A stretch of 64,000 nt of DNA. Origin: Methylocaldum sp002005105 (GTDB lineage Bacteria; Pseudomonadota; Gammaproteobacteria; Methylococcales; Methylococcaceae). A program made the translations under genes and the position numbers. The stretch spans positions 1,178,001 to 1,242,000 of the forward strand of contig NZ_CP194902.1 in assembly GCF_051027545.1 (NCBI RefSeq), written 5' to 3'. Shown here in pieces: positions 32,937 to 41,914 of the stretch (its first letter is position 1; every line of letters starts with the position of its first letter). The notes below the pieces were generated by a model. That model saw nothing but the letters and a program-made list of their open reading frames with translations. It was not told the DNA's origin and did no database searches.

Positions 32937-33006
32937 GTAGGTCGGCAATCCCTTGCCGACACCGGGGTCGACAAGCGGGTTCGTCGGCAAGGGATTGCCG
33001 ACCTAC
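32937..33006 (+). repeat. Family B inverted repeat, copy 4
   Basis: It begins GTAGGTCGGCAATCCCTTGC and ends with the exact complement. It lies in the 341-base divergent gap before the VOC-like gene. That gap holds no other recognised feature, although the promoters must be here. Confidence 0.85.
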
Positions 33007-33162
33007 GAAATCTGTCAATCGCCTCGAGTAGATCGGGGACCCTTTCCCAATCGCCAATAGTCGCTAAGTCGCGACCTTCCTTTTGGGAGAACGGTTTGGG
33101 ACGAGGGTTTGCCTTAATCCCGCCCTATCGTACGCTTTTCACAGAGGCAGAGAGGTCTTGCA

Positions 33163-34338
33163 ATGTCCAGCCCACATGATGACTTTGCCCACAGCCTGGT
33201 CCGCGAGGTGCTCGCGGGTCCCACCACCCTTCGCGCCCATCCCGATCGTCCTGCCAAGCTGCTGGTACCGCGCCCCGACGGCCGGATGGCCGGCATCGAT
33301 CTCACGCCTTTCGAAGCGGAACCCCAGCCGATGACCGCCGGCCATTATTTTCACGGAATCAGATCCGTAGATGAACTGCTGACGGCTTATCGGGAAGCTC
33401 GGCAGTCGAAACCGTTCGAAGAGGATCTGCCGGAAGCCTTGGAACACGTGGACCCTTATGCCCGCGAGTTTCTCGACGGCGTGCTGGCCCGTGCCCGGCG
33501 TTTTCTGACCGATGCCGAGGCGAAGCTGATCGGCGACTGGGTCGGCCGGCTCGATGTCTACGTGGCGGTCAAGGCCATCGAATCGCTGCTGTACAGCCAG
33601 GCCGATCTGACCTTGCTGAAGATCGCGCCGCGCCTGGGCTGGACCGTCCATTTCGATCATCTCGCGATCCGCTGCGGCTCGTCGGCCCACAGGGATGCCG
33701 AACGGGTCGTGGAAAACCTGCGCCGCCATCACGGCTATGTGCCCTCGCAAGTCGAAGGCGAAGATTTCTATCAGTTCGAGGACGGCTGGAACGCCTACCT
33801 GCTCTACAAAATCCTGGAAAACGGCCAGGTGCTGCGGCTGTTCATCGATCAGTCAGATGCCGATAATCCCACCCAGATCATCCAGCATTGGAATCACGTT
33901 TACGGCTACACCGCCCATCATCTGGCGATCCGGGCCACGCGGTTCGAGGAAGGCCGGCGCGTCGCGGTCGGTTTGTCGAAGCTGATGCATACCATGGAGG
34001 CGGAAGGCATAGCCATCATGACCCCGACGGGTGACTACACCGATCGGCTGCTGCTACAGGTATTCACCCGGCCCGAGCGGAACCGGGAAGTTCCGGAACG
34101 GATCCGGGAGGTCTTGAGGACTCACGGTGCGGAGCTGGAAACCGTCATCGAAAACGCCAAGCTCCTGGAACTTCTGTCGCGCTGGGAAACGAGCCCGGAA
34201 CTGGCCGAGCGATTCTTCGCGCTGTACGACATTCCTTACGAGCGGGACAATCCGCTCCATTCCGCCCCGATCTACAACTATTTCCTGCCGGAACAGGCGG
34301 CCCACGTCATTCGTACTTCGGTCCAGACCGCCGCCTAG
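33163..34338 (+). CDS. Two-lobed VOC-like metalloprotein in a lysine-catabolism cluster
   Basis: A 391-residue protein. Two similar strands occur: HFDHLAIRCG (H166) and TAHHLAIRAT (H253), the repeat pattern of vicinal-oxygen-chelate enzymes, each His being a likely metal ligand. The N-terminal 155 residues are helical with no clear family. A dioxygenase of this broad fold (HglS, DUF1338) converts 2-oxoadipate to D-2-hydroxyglutarate in Pseudomonas, and the neighbours fit such a role. The match to DUF1338 itself is not clear by eye. AGAGAGG precedes the ATG. It is 15 bases from the next gene. Confidence 0.6.
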   Translation: MSSPHDDFAHSLVREVLAGPTTLRAHPDRPAKLLVPRPDGRMAGIDLTPFEAEPQPMTAGHYFHGIRSVDELLTAYREARQSKPFEEDLPEALEHVDPYAREFLDGVLARARRFLTDAEAKLIGDWVGRLDVYVAVKAIESLLYSQADLTLLKIAPRLGWTVHFDHLAIRCGSSAHRDAERVVENLRRHHGYVPSQVEGEDFYQFEDGWNAYLLYKILENGQVLRLFIDQSDADNPTQIIQHWNHVYGYTAHHLAIRATRFEEGRRVAVGLSKLMHTMEAEGIAIMTPTGDYTDRLLLQVFTRPERNREVPERIREVLRTHGAELETVIENAKLLELLSRWETSPELAERFFALYDIPYERDNPLHSAPIYNYFLPEQAAHVIRTSVQTAA

Positions 34339-34353
34339 CGAGGAGACGATGTC

Positions 34354-35442
34354 ATGCGGAACGTGTGCGTCCTGGGGGCCGGCACCATCGGTTCCCTGAT
34401 TGCCGGCCTGCTTTCCCGAGCGGGCGACTATACCGTTCATCTGGTCGATCACGATGAAAACGCCCTGAAGCGGGCTGCCGAGGACATCGATCGGCAAAAC
34501 CTGACGACCCTCGCCGTGGATGCGATCCACGGCAGCGGGCTCCGACATTGCCTGTCGGATTATCCTTTCGGAGCAATCATCTCCGCGCTGCCGTACTACT
34601 GCAACCCGCTGGTGGCCGAGTACGCCATCGAATCGGGCCTGCATTATTTCGATCTGACCGAGGACGTGACCGTTACCCGTTACGTCCAGAACCTCAGTCA
34701 AGGCGCGGAGACCGCTTTCGTTCCGCAATGCGGCCTGGCGCCCGGTTTCATCAACATCGTGGCGAACGATCTGATGGGACATTTCGACGAACTGGACACC
34801 GTGAAGCTGCGGGTCGGCGCGCTGCCGGTGCATCCCAGCAACGTCCTGAAATACTCTCTTACCTGGTCCACCGACGGATTGATCAATGAATACGGCAATT
34901 TCTGCTATGGGCTCGAGGACGGCCACGAAGTCGTCCTGATGCCGCTGGAAGGCTATGAAACCATCGAAATCGACGGGCTGCTCTACGAAGCCTTCAACAC
35001 CTCGGGCGGCCTCGGCACCCTGGCCGATACCTACAGCGGCAGGGTCAAGACGCTGAACTACAAAACCCTGCGCTATCCCGGCCACTGCGAGAAGATTCAC
35101 TTCCTGATGCGGGACCTCAAGCTCAACAAAGATCGGGAAACCCTCAAACGCATCCTCGAAAACGCCATCCCCAAGACCGTGCAGGACGTGGTGCTGGTTT
35201 ATGTCTCGGTCAGCGGCAAGCAGCGCGGCGAACTGTACGAAGAGAACTACGTGAAGAAAATTTATCCGCAGACGATCTACGGGAAGCTGTGGTCGGCCAT
35301 CCAGGTGACCACCGCCGCCGCCGTGTGCGCAGTCGTCGATCAGGTGTTGAACCGGACCGAACTCTACCAAGGTTTCGTGACGCAGGAGAGCTTTCGGCTC
35401 GAGGATTTTTTGGAGAACCGGTTCGGGCGGTATTACCGATGA
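34354..35442 (+). CDS. L-lysine 6-dehydrogenase / saccharopine dehydrogenase-like
   Basis: A 362-residue protein. The NAD(P)-binding motif VLGAGTIGSLIAGLL is at the N-terminus. CGLAPGFINIVANDLM and ALPVHPSNVLKY follow, and then TSGGLGTLADTYSGRVKTLN and YPGHCEKIHFLM, which match L-lysine 6-dehydrogenase of Geobacillus in order and spacing. Such enzymes oxidise lysine to 2-aminoadipate 6-semialdehyde, the substrate of the divergent ALDH7. A saccharopine dehydrogenase activity is the alternative. The start has GCGAGGAGACGATGTC. Confidence 0.83.
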   Translation: MRNVCVLGAGTIGSLIAGLLSRAGDYTVHLVDHDENALKRAAEDIDRQNLTTLAVDAIHGSGLRHCLSDYPFGAIISALPYYCNPLVAEYAIESGLHYFDLTEDVTVTRYVQNLSQGAETAFVPQCGLAPGFINIVANDLMGHFDELDTVKLRVGALPVHPSNVLKYSLTWSTDGLINEYGNFCYGLEDGHEVVLMPLEGYETIEIDGLLYEAFNTSGGLGTLADTYSGRVKTLNYKTLRYPGHCEKIHFLMRDLKLNKDRETLKRILENAIPKTVQDVVLVYVSVSGKQRGELYEENYVKKIYPQTIYGKLWSAIQVTTAAAVCAVVDQVLNRTELYQGFVTQESFRLEDFLENRFGRYYR

Positions 35443-35520
35443 GGTGAATCGCCTGGATGCGAGGGTGTAGGATGCGCTTCGTCCCTCAACGCCCCATGGC
35501 TCTAAACCGCTGTGATCCGG

Positions 35521-37221
35521 TTATACGGAAGTGGAGGATAGGTTTTCCTTTTCCCCACGTGACAGCGGTCTATCCTCCGGATGGCGGGAGCCCGCCATGA
35601 GAGCCGCATGGCGCAGGGCATCCAGGCGTTTGGCGTAGTGATGGTCCCGATGAATCAAGCTCAACACGTCCAGACCCCTCAATACCTTGACCAGTTGCGG
35701 CTGCATACCCACGAAGAAGAGGTGTTGTTTGTGCTCCCGAGTCATGCGGATCATGTCTTCCACCGCCTTGGCTGCCGAAGTGTCGATGAAAGGTACATCG
35801 GACAGGTCAAGGACCACGCTCTTGAAGGTGCTGAATTGCCGTACCCGCTCCAGGCGGCGGACCATGTTGTTGGCCGAGCCGAAACTCATGGGCCCATCGA
35901 TATGGATAAGTATGATCTGGCCGTTGTTGCGGGCCAGGATGGCCGCCTCCTCGGAGATCAGGGGCGGTTCCGGAGCCTCGTGGGTGATGATGCGCAGCCT
36001 CGATTCTTCGAATTCCCCCATGCGCTTTACGAACAGGAGGTTCGCCAGTACCACGCCAACGCCCACCGCCTGGATGAGATCCACGAATACCGTCAGGCCC
36101 AGCACCACCAGCATGATCAGCACGTCGGCCCGTGGCGCATGAACGACATGCCGCACGAACCACCAGTCGATGATATCGATGCCCACCTTGAGCAGGATGC
36201 CGGCGAGTACGGCAAGCGGGATCTTTTCGGCTAATGGGCCTAGCCCCAATAGTATGGCCAGGAGGAACACTGCGTGGAGCATGCCCGAAAGGGGCGTGCG
36301 TCCACCGGTGCGGACGTTGACCACCGAGCGCATGGTGGCCCCGGCTCCGGGTAATCCGCCGAAGAACCCGGCGACTATATTGCCGATGCCCTGGCCGATG
36401 CACTCCCGATTCGAATCGTGCTGGGTCCGGGTGAGATTGTCGCAAATCAGCGAGGTTAGCAGGCTGTCGATGGTTCCCAAAAGGGCCAGGATCGCCGCCG
36501 ATTCCAGCATCACCAGCAAGAGACCGGCCTGAAAAGTCGGGATGATGAGGGTGGGAAAGCCTTCCGGCACCTCGCCGATGACCGGCGCGGCCGGTAGCCA
36601 GAAATAGGCGGTGAGCGTGCCGATTACCAGGGCCAGGACCGGCGGCGGAACCCACTGGCCAATACGGACGGGGGTCAGCGACACGATCCCCAGTGAGAGG
36701 AGGGTGAGTCCGACCGCCTGGGGATTGAGGCTGTCCCAGAACTCCGGGATCGCCCGTAGCGTGGCCAGCACCCCTTCCGGTTTGGGGGAGTGCCCCAGCA
36801 GGGCGGGAATTTGCAGAATGAGAATGATGCAGCCGATCCCGCTCATAAAGCCGGAAATCACCGGAAACGGGACCAGCCGAATGTAGCGCCCCCATTTGAG
36901 GAGGCCGATGAGAATCTGGATGACGCCGCCCATCATCACGACAGTGAAGGCGAGGGCGGGTTGATGGACATAGAGCAGGAGGACTTCGGCCATGACCACG
37001 GTCATCGGACCCGTGGGGCCAGAGACCTGAGCGGGCGTTCCGCCGAACAAGGCGGCGAAAAAACCCACGAAGATGGCTCCATAGAGTCCGGCGATGGCCC
37101 CTGCCCCGGAGGTTACGCCGAAGGCAAGCGCCAAAGGAAGGGCCACGACCGTGGCAACGAGGCCGCCGTAGATGTCGCCGCGAAGATTATTGAAGTGAAG
37201 ACCGTAGATCAGCGGTTTCAT
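35521..37221 (-). CDS. SulP-family anion transporter with STAS domain
   Basis: A 566-residue membrane protein of the SLC26/SulP family, which carries sulfate or bicarbonate. The N-terminal transport part has LRGDIYGGLVATVVALPLAL, ATMRSVVNVRTGGRTPLSGM and ten or more helices. The C-terminal STAS domain covers about residues 425-540 (IILIHIDGPMSFGSANNM, VVLDLSDVPFIDTSAAKAVED). A beta-carbonic anhydrase gene lies just upstream on the same strand, so a bicarbonate transporter (BicA-like) is more likely than sulfate, by inference. Confidence 0.9.
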   Translation of the reverse strand: MKPLIYGLHFNNLRGDIYGGLVATVVALPLALAFGVTSGAGAIAGLYGAIFVGFFAALFGGTPAQVSGPTGPMTVVMAEVLLLYVHQPALAFTVVMMGGVIQILIGLLKWGRYIRLVPFPVISGFMSGIGCIILILQIPALLGHSPKPEGVLATLRAIPEFWDSLNPQAVGLTLLSLGIVSLTPVRIGQWVPPPVLALVIGTLTAYFWLPAAPVIGEVPEGFPTLIIPTFQAGLLLVMLESAAILALLGTIDSLLTSLICDNLTRTQHDSNRECIGQGIGNIVAGFFGGLPGAGATMRSVVNVRTGGRTPLSGMLHAVFLLAILLGLGPLAEKIPLAVLAGILLKVGIDIIDWWFVRHVVHAPRADVLIMLVVLGLTVFVDLIQAVGVGVVLANLLFVKRMGEFEESRLRIITHEAPEPPLISEEAAILARNNGQIILIHIDGPMSFGSANNMVRRLERVRQFSTFKSVVLDLSDVPFIDTSAAKAVEDMIRMTREHKQHLFFVGMQPQLVKVLRGLDVLSLIHRDHHYAKRLDALRHAALMAGSRHPEDRPLSRGEKENLSSTSV

Positions 37222-37410
37222 GGTTCGATCTCTCTTGCCACATTTCAGGCGGCGATAAGCTTAGAGACAGCTGCTTACCGGCAGCCTATCTGTGAGCAAG
37301 TGTACATCTCCGGTATAGGCGGACGAAATGACGCACCCGAGAACGGATTCCTCGCGCCGCAAGCCCGGCGGGCGATCCTGATGCAGGAGAGCGATATGAG
37401 CTTCAAGGCA

Positions 37411-38085
37411 TTAGATGATTCGTTTGACGGCAAGCTGCATGGCGGAGGGGATGGGTACGGACGCGTGCTCCGGCAGAGCGAGAAACTGGCCGCGTCCAGG
37501 GACATAGGCGAAAACTTCGGCCTTATCGATCTTGTAAACCCAGCCATAGAGCTTGATAGTCCCTCGGACGAGTCCCGCGGCAACCACGGGGTGCGTACGC
37601 AGGTTTTCCAATTGAACTAAAACATTCTCTTGCACGGCGGCCGTCAAGAGGGAATTGCCTTCCAGATGAGCGTAATTTTCCCGAGTGATCCGGCGGGTCG
37701 CCTCGGCATGGCCGAGCCAAGCGCGAGCGGCCGGGAGGTCGGCCACGCTTTCCGGGCCACTCAGCAGCGCCTGCATGGCCCCGCAATAGGTATGGCCGCA
37801 AACGATGATTTCCTTCACTCCCAGATTGGCGACGGCGTACTCGATGGTGGCCGCTTCCCCGCCGCCGCTAGCCCCATAAGGAGGAATGATATTCCCCGCA
37901 TTCCGCAGGATGAACAGGTCGCCCGGTTTCGACTGCGTGATCCAGTTCGGGTCGATACGCGAATCTGAGCAGGTAATGAAAAGGGCAAGTGGATTCTGCC
38001 CGCCCGCCAGCTTTTTGAATGACTCTCTCTCTGACTTCGAGAGGCTCTGCTGAAACCTGTGAAAGCCTTCCACCAGTTCTTTCAT
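37411..38085 (-). CDS. Beta-class carbonic anhydrase
   Basis: A 224-residue enzyme that interconverts CO2 and bicarbonate. Zinc ligands are in CSDSRIDP (Cys, with the Asp-Arg dyad) and GHTYCGAM (His and Cys). The length and the RNAGNIIPPYGASGGGEAATIEYA region match the CynT/Can group. It shares its strand with the SulP transporter 189 bases downstream. The pair suggests bicarbonate supply or CO2 retention, which is useful to a cell making CO2 from one-carbon oxidation (inference). Confidence 0.93.
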   Translation of the reverse strand: MKELVEGFHRFQQSLSKSERESFKKLAGGQNPLALFITCSDSRIDPNWITQSKPGDLFILRNAGNIIPPYGASGGGEAATIEYAVANLGVKEIIVCGHTYCGAMQALLSGPESVADLPAARAWLGHAEATRRITRENYAHLEGNSLLTAAVQENVLVQLENLRTHPVVAAGLVRGTIKLYGWVYKIDKAEVFAYVPGRGQFLALPEHASVPIPSAMQLAVKRII

Positions 38086-38260
38086 GGGATTACCTTCCTC
38101 ACCATGGGCACACGCGCAGGGACATCTTATTCAGCTCGGAGTGATACCGCCCCGCCGACTCACAGATACAAATTCGGTGGTTTGATCTCTGTTTGACCAT
38201 GCCGGGCCTTTTGGTTCAGCAACCGCTTTTGGAAGCCGTGCCGGAGAACCGCTGCGACTC

Positions 38261-38546
38261 CTAATTCCATTTGGCATTCGAGTGAACATTCGTCGTAGGA
38301 TGGGTAGAGCGAAGCGAAACCCATCGATGGCGGGTTGGCCCCTCGGCTCCGCTCGGGACAGGCCCTTCGACAGGCTCAGGACAGGCTCCGCGTAACCCGC
38401 CGATCCTTCGACTTGGCTCAGGACAGGTCCGAGGCCGTTCGGTGGGTTACGGCGCACGCGAAGCGCAGTGATCGGCGGTCGGTCAGTGCTGATGTGCGCC
38501 TAACCCACCCTACGAAAATGAATGCCTTATTGAAAGCGATTTGAAA
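38261..38546 (-). repeat. Family C composite repeat, copy 4 (inverted)
   Basis: It contains the outer end ATTCCATTTGGCATTCGAGT, CGTAGGATGGGTAGAGC, direct-repeat fragments (CCTTCGACAGGCTCAGGACA and CTTGGCTCAGGACAGG), GTGGGTTACGG and GCCTAACCCACCCTACG. It ends with the second conserved outer end, GCCTTATTGAAAGCGATTTG. It fills most of the 586-base gap before the YdiJ-like gene; nothing else is seen there. Confidence 0.8.
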
Positions 38547-38671
38547 TAAGGGAAGCTCCGGCCAAAGTAAATTTCGGCACTATGAATTAGGTCCACAGGA
38601 TATGCGGAGGCACGAGGCGCGTCCTACGAGCTGAGCTCAGTCGAGAGAGCCCCTCCCACAAGCTTGTATTT

Positions 38672-41581
38672 TCATGGTAATCCCATCGCCATAAGCATCA
38701 CCTCGACAGGGTGATAGGCCCGCACCCCGAGCCCGTCGGCGATTTGGCGGCGGCAGCTGGTGCCGGGAGCCACGATCAGCGTATCGGTTCCAGCCTCGCG
38801 GATGGCGGGAAACAGGACCAGTTCGGCGATGTCCAGCGAGACGGCGTAATGTTCCTTCTCATAGCCGAAAGCACCCGCCATGCCGCAGCAGCCGGAGAGA
38901 ATGGGTCGAACCTCGACACCGGGAATCAGGGACAGCGCCTTTAACAGCGGCTGTATTCCGAGCAGCGCTTTCTGGTGGCAATGACCGTGCACCAGCAGCG
39001 TCTTGCCCGCCAGCGCGTCGCCGAACGGATTTTCGTCGAGCTGACCAATCTCGCGATCGATGAATTCCTCGAAGGTCACGGCGCGACTCGCCACCACGCG
39101 CGCCTTTCTCCTGAGCTCTTCGTCCTGCAGCAAGTCCGCCGCTTCGTCACGGAAGGTCAGGATTTCCGAAGGTTCGAGCCCGATAATCCAGCGGCCCGTC
39201 ACCGCGGAAGGATACAGCCGCTCGACGGCCCGGGTCAGCCGTTTCCGGGCGGCGCGCAAGAGACCTTGGCTGATCTGTATCCGGCCGGATTCGAGACAGG
39301 GCGTTGCCGTCACGCGAAACCCGAACCGCTCCAAGACCTCGAAGGCCGCGATCGCCAGCCGGGGTTCGTAGAATTCGGTGAAGGGATCGTTGAACAGCAG
39401 GACCTCGCCCTTCTGGCCAGCCGGTTCGGCCGGACGCCGCCGCTTCAGCCATCGGCTGAAAGGCTCGCTCGCGAGAGGCGGCAAGGGACGCTCCGGATGA
39501 AAGCCCAGCCGGGATTTGATCCAGTGCCGCTCCAGCACGGCGTTGGACAGGGCGGGCGCGAAGCTGGCGATCCGGCTGAGCCGGTCGAAGTTTCCGACAA
39601 TCCGCGCCCGCCACGGTACGCCGGATCGGTCGTAATGCTGCTGTAGGAATTCCGCCTTCATGCGGGCCATGTCCACGTTGGCCGGACATTCCGATTTGCA
39701 GCCCTTGCAGGCGAGGCAAAGGTCGAGGACTTCCCGCAGGAGCTCGCGATCCATCGCCGTCCAGGGTTCGGGGCTATCCATGACCTGCCGGAAGATATTG
39801 GCGCGGCCGCGGGTGCCGTGTTTTTCCTCCCGTGTCGCCATGTAGGACGGGCACATCGTGCCGCGCCCGGCGCTCTTCAGGCAGGCCCCGGCGCCGTTGC
39901 ACTTCGAAGCGGCGATTCTTAAGCCCGCTTCGCGGCTCCAGTCGAAGTGGGTGGCAACCGGTTTCCCGTTCTCATGGGCTCTCAGATCCGAAACCAACGG
40001 CGGAGGATCGAAAATCTTGTGCGGGTTCAAAAGATCGTGAGGATCGAAGGCGGCCTTGATCCCGTGCAGGAGCCCATAAAGTTCCTCACCCAAAAGACCT
40101 TCCAAATAAGGCGATCTCAGACGGCCGTCGCCATGCTTGGCGCTGATCGTTCCGCCGAAACGGATCGCCCGTTCGAACACTTCTTCGACGATGCGCTCGT
40201 AAAGACGCCGGCCGTCTCGGCTACGCAGATCGAGCAAGGGGCGGAAATGCAACACGCCCCATCCGGCCGGACCGAAGACGACGCAATCTACACCATGGCG
40301 GGCCATGATCGAGAAAACCGCCTCGACATAAGCGGGCAGATCCTTGATGGTTACCGCCGTGTCTTCGATGCCGGTGACGGCCTTGACCGGACCCGGCATG
40401 CCCATGAGCAGACCCAATCCCGCCGCGCGCAGCGCCAGCGCCCGCTCCCGGAGCGGCGAATCGAGCACTTTCCGGGCATAACCCAGGTTCAGCGAACGCA
40501 ATTCGGCCATCAGGCCGTCGATCGCGGCGTCGACCTTATCATCGGTTTCGTCCACGAAATCGATCAGCAGCACGGCGGCCGGATCGCCTTCGATCCAGAA
40601 CCGGTTGCGCTGCTGCTCCAGATTGGTCTTGGTGAGCTCCAGGATATGCCGGTCCACCAATTCCAATGCCGACGGCTTATGGTTCAGCGTCACGGCCACC
40701 GCCGAAAGCGCTTGCGGCAGGCTGTCGAACTGGACGCAGACCAAGCGGTGCCGGGCAGGCAGCGGCACGAGCCCGACTTCGATTTCGCCGACCAGAGCCA
40801 GGGTTCCCTCGCTGCCGCACAGCAATCGGGCCAGATTGAAAGGCGGCCCCCGAGATTCCCAAGGCTGCCCGCGCGCCAGCACGTCCAGGGGGTAGCCCGC
40901 GTTGCGGGGAATGCCGTCGGGGCGGGGAAAGCGATCGAGAATCAGCGCCCGATGGCGGTCGATCGCCTGATACACGGCGCGGTAAACCCGCCCCTCCAGA
41001 TTGTCCAGCGCTAATTTTTCCCGAAGCTGTTCGCCTCCAAGTGATTCGAACCGGGCGATGCTGCCGTCGCTCAAGACCGCCTCGGCGGACAGACTGTGAT
41101 CGCGGGTCGTGCCGTAGCGCAAGGCATGGCTGCCCCAGGCGTTGTTGCCGAACATGCCGCCTATCGTGCAGCGGTTGGAGGTGGAGGGATCGGGGGCGAA
41201 CATCAGTCCGAGCGGGCTCAGCGCATCATTGAGATCGTCGCGGATCACGCCCGGCTGGACCCGTGCGCGCCTCCGCTCCGGGTCGATCGAGACGATCCGG
41301 TTCATGTGGCGGGTGAAATCGATTACCAGACCGTCGCCGACGCACTGCCCCGCCAGGCTGGTTCCGGCCGCGCGGGGAATCAGCGGCAGCCGTTCCTGCG
41401 CGGCGAATCTCATCAGCGTCACGCAATCGTCCCGGTGCTTGGGCCGCGCCACGGCCAGAGGCATCTTCTGGTGGGGCGAGGCGTCCGTGGCGTAAAGCAG
41501 GCGCGAGAGCCGGTCGGTCAAAAGCTCCCCTTCGAGCGCTCGGCTTAAAACCGAGAGTTTTGATAGCGGTTCGGATGTCAT
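38672..41581 (-). CDS. ydiJ: YdiJ-like FAD/4Fe-4S D-2-hydroxyacid dehydrogenase
   Basis: A 969-residue protein. The FAD_binding_4 domain is N-terminal (LPLIPRAAGTSLAGQ, NNAWGSHALRYGTT) with the FAD-oxidase C-terminal domain about 240-540. Two 4Fe-4S motifs follow: CNGAGACLKSAGRGTMCPSY and CLACKGCKSECPANVDM. The C-terminal cysteine-rich domain has LVHGHCHQK and LSGCCGMAGAFG. The order matches YdiJ, a D-2-hydroxyglutarate dehydrogenase of E. coli. The start at 41581 has a GAGG about 12 bases upstream and is preferred over 41641. The product would finish 2-hydroxyglutarate removal after lysine degradation. Confidence 0.87.
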   Translation of the reverse strand: MTSEPLSKLSVLSRALEGELLTDRLSRLLYATDASPHQKMPLAVARPKHRDDCVTLMRFAAQERLPLIPRAAGTSLAGQCVGDGLVIDFTRHMNRIVSIDPERRRARVQPGVIRDDLNDALSPLGLMFAPDPSTSNRCTIGGMFGNNAWGSHALRYGTTRDHSLSAEAVLSDGSIARFESLGGEQLREKLALDNLEGRVYRAVYQAIDRHRALILDRFPRPDGIPRNAGYPLDVLARGQPWESRGPPFNLARLLCGSEGTLALVGEIEVGLVPLPARHRLVCVQFDSLPQALSAVAVTLNHKPSALELVDRHILELTKTNLEQQRNRFWIEGDPAAVLLIDFVDETDDKVDAAIDGLMAELRSLNLGYARKVLDSPLRERALALRAAGLGLLMGMPGPVKAVTGIEDTAVTIKDLPAYVEAVFSIMARHGVDCVVFGPAGWGVLHFRPLLDLRSRDGRRLYERIVEEVFERAIRFGGTISAKHGDGRLRSPYLEGLLGEELYGLLHGIKAAFDPHDLLNPHKIFDPPPLVSDLRAHENGKPVATHFDWSREAGLRIAASKCNGAGACLKSAGRGTMCPSYMATREEKHGTRGRANIFRQVMDSPEPWTAMDRELLREVLDLCLACKGCKSECPANVDMARMKAEFLQQHYDRSGVPWRARIVGNFDRLSRIASFAPALSNAVLERHWIKSRLGFHPERPLPPLASEPFSRWLKRRRPAEPAGQKGEVLLFNDPFTEFYEPRLAIAAFEVLERFGFRVTATPCLESGRIQISQGLLRAARKRLTRAVERLYPSAVTGRWIIGLEPSEILTFRDEAADLLQDEELRRKARVVASRAVTFEEFIDREIGQLDENPFGDALAGKTLLVHGHCHQKALLGIQPLLKALSLIPGVEVRPILSGCCGMAGAFGYEKEHYAVSLDIAELVLFPAIREAGTDTLIVAPGTSCRRQIADGLGVRAYHPVEVMLMAMGLP

Positions 41582-41670
41582 GACGGATGGCCTCGTTGAC
41601 TGCTTAGACCGGGGATAGAATCGGAGGTTAGAGCCTTCCATGTCGAGGTCTGACGGAAAACCGGGATTTC

Positions 41671-41827
41671 GTAGGGTGGGTTAGGCGCACTCCAGCATAC
41701 TCCGATGTCAATCACTGTGCTTTGCGTGCGCCGTAACCCACCAACGCGCGGTGTGGTGGGTTACGGTGCGCGCCTGACTCGGTGGGCCGCGTACAGGCGG
41801 TATGTAGGCGCACCTAACCCACCCTAC
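41671..41827 (+). repeat. Family C composite repeat, copy 5
   Basis: It starts GTAGGGTGGGTTAGGCGCAC and ends CACCTAACCCACCCTAC, with arms GTAACCCACCAACGCG and GTGGTGGGTTACGG between. The gap 41582-41914 before the kynurenine operon is otherwise free of genes. Its promoter may lie between the repeat and 41914. Confidence 0.8.
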
Positions 41828-41914
41828 GACATGGATCAACCCGGCGAAACGGGTTTATGGCACACGCTGATCATTCGTTGTAAGGTTTGCAGAAAACCGA
41901 TGGGAGCGATCTCG

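Noticed and set aside
39947..41014. A 355-codon frame antisense to the YdiJ-like gene
   Set aside because: It lies fully within a well-supported gene and shows no family pattern.
41705..41914. Upstream extension of the SDR gene
   Set aside because: It translates the family C repeat; GGGAG before the ATG at 41915 marks the real start.
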